Shown: positions 63,791 through 64,000 of the stretch, in pieces
Layout of the letters: every line of letters begins with the position of its first letter
Numbering within the stretch: position 1 is the stretch's first letter
Assembly (NCBI GenBank): GCA_963693315.1
Contig: OY856186.1
Coordinates: forward strand, 299,267,693 to 299,331,692
Direction: 5' to 3'
DNA from: Diogma glabrata
Lineage: Eukaryota > Arthropoda > Insecta > Diptera > Cylindrotomidae
Length of the DNA: 64,000 nucleotides
Made by a program: the position numbers and the translations under genes
The notes under the pieces: model-generated
What the model saw: the letters and a program-made list of their open reading frames with translations, nothing else
Databases searched by the model: none
What the model was told of the DNA's origin: nothing

Positions 63791-64000
63791 GAAAGAGACG
63801 TTGTTAAGAAGAATCAACCAACAATCAACATACTTGATGTGTTTTTGGGGAATTATTAACTTCTTTAACTATTAATACTGGATGTATAGTAGAATTTTTT
63901 TACCAGCAAAATTTTGACAGATAGGACGCAGCAAGAGATAAAAGATGAGACAAAAAGTAAAACAGAGATGTTTATTTATTTATGTTGGGATAAATTTGTT
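63791..64000. other. Window end, nothing recognisable
   Basis: A short AGAGATAAAAGATGAGACAA patch near 63930 is an outlier of the minisatellite. Confidence 0.4.

Overview
This is AT-rich, intron-bearing animal DNA, almost certainly from an insect. Protein families, splice sites, LINE and Copia types and MITEs all point that way; I cannot resolve the order. Four host genes are recognisable. CPT1 (carnitine O-palmitoyltransferase 1, + strand, coding exons 6625-34387) has seven coding positions, one of which exists as two alternative exons. A PHF7/G2E3-type ePHD-RING-PHD protein (- strand, 36400-35020) lies tail-to-tail with CPT1. It is head-to-head with RpL38 (+, 36710-36922), which is complete at 70 aa. 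A CEP350-type centrosomal protein (-, 46073-39710) has one short and one 4.9 kb exon.

Almost everything else is mobile DNA. 1-6548 holds MITEs, diverged repeats and LINE scraps. CPT1 intron 2 (6969-19595) carries LINE fragments, a 3.1 kb array of a 456-bp repeat (9392-12507), an RTE-type LINE ending in a (GA)n tail (13257-16570) and a foldback MITE. CPT1 intron 6 (22658-34279) contains a LINE with ORF1 and ORF2, split by a complete Copia element with identical 190-bp LTRs and a 5-bp target duplication. 37000-39700 and 46100-64000 hold remnants of Tc1/mariner, CsRn1-like Gypsy, hAT and Harbinger-like elements, another RTE-like LINE, a large inverted repeat, an uninterrupted single-ORF LINE (56530-60140) and an 850-bp heptanucleotide minisatellite.

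The most interesting object is the 9392-12507 array. It is a giant palindrome: four tandem copies (the last partial) in one orientation, a 16-bp spacer, then four in the other. It differs internally by only one indel and one substitution that I could find. The whole block is flanked by an exact 11-bp duplication (ATATTTTTATG), so it seems to have inserted as one unit. Each repeat carries a complete hammerhead-ribozyme core: a GTC cleavage triplet, CTGATGAG, CGAAAC, and a perfect 7-bp stem III. There are eight ribozyme copies, four on each strand. The four on the + strand would lie in CPT1 pre-mRNA. I interpret this as a retrozyme-like or Penelope-like non-autonomous retroelement that inserted as a palindromic concatemer. 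The motifs and duplications are seen directly; activity and mechanism are inference.
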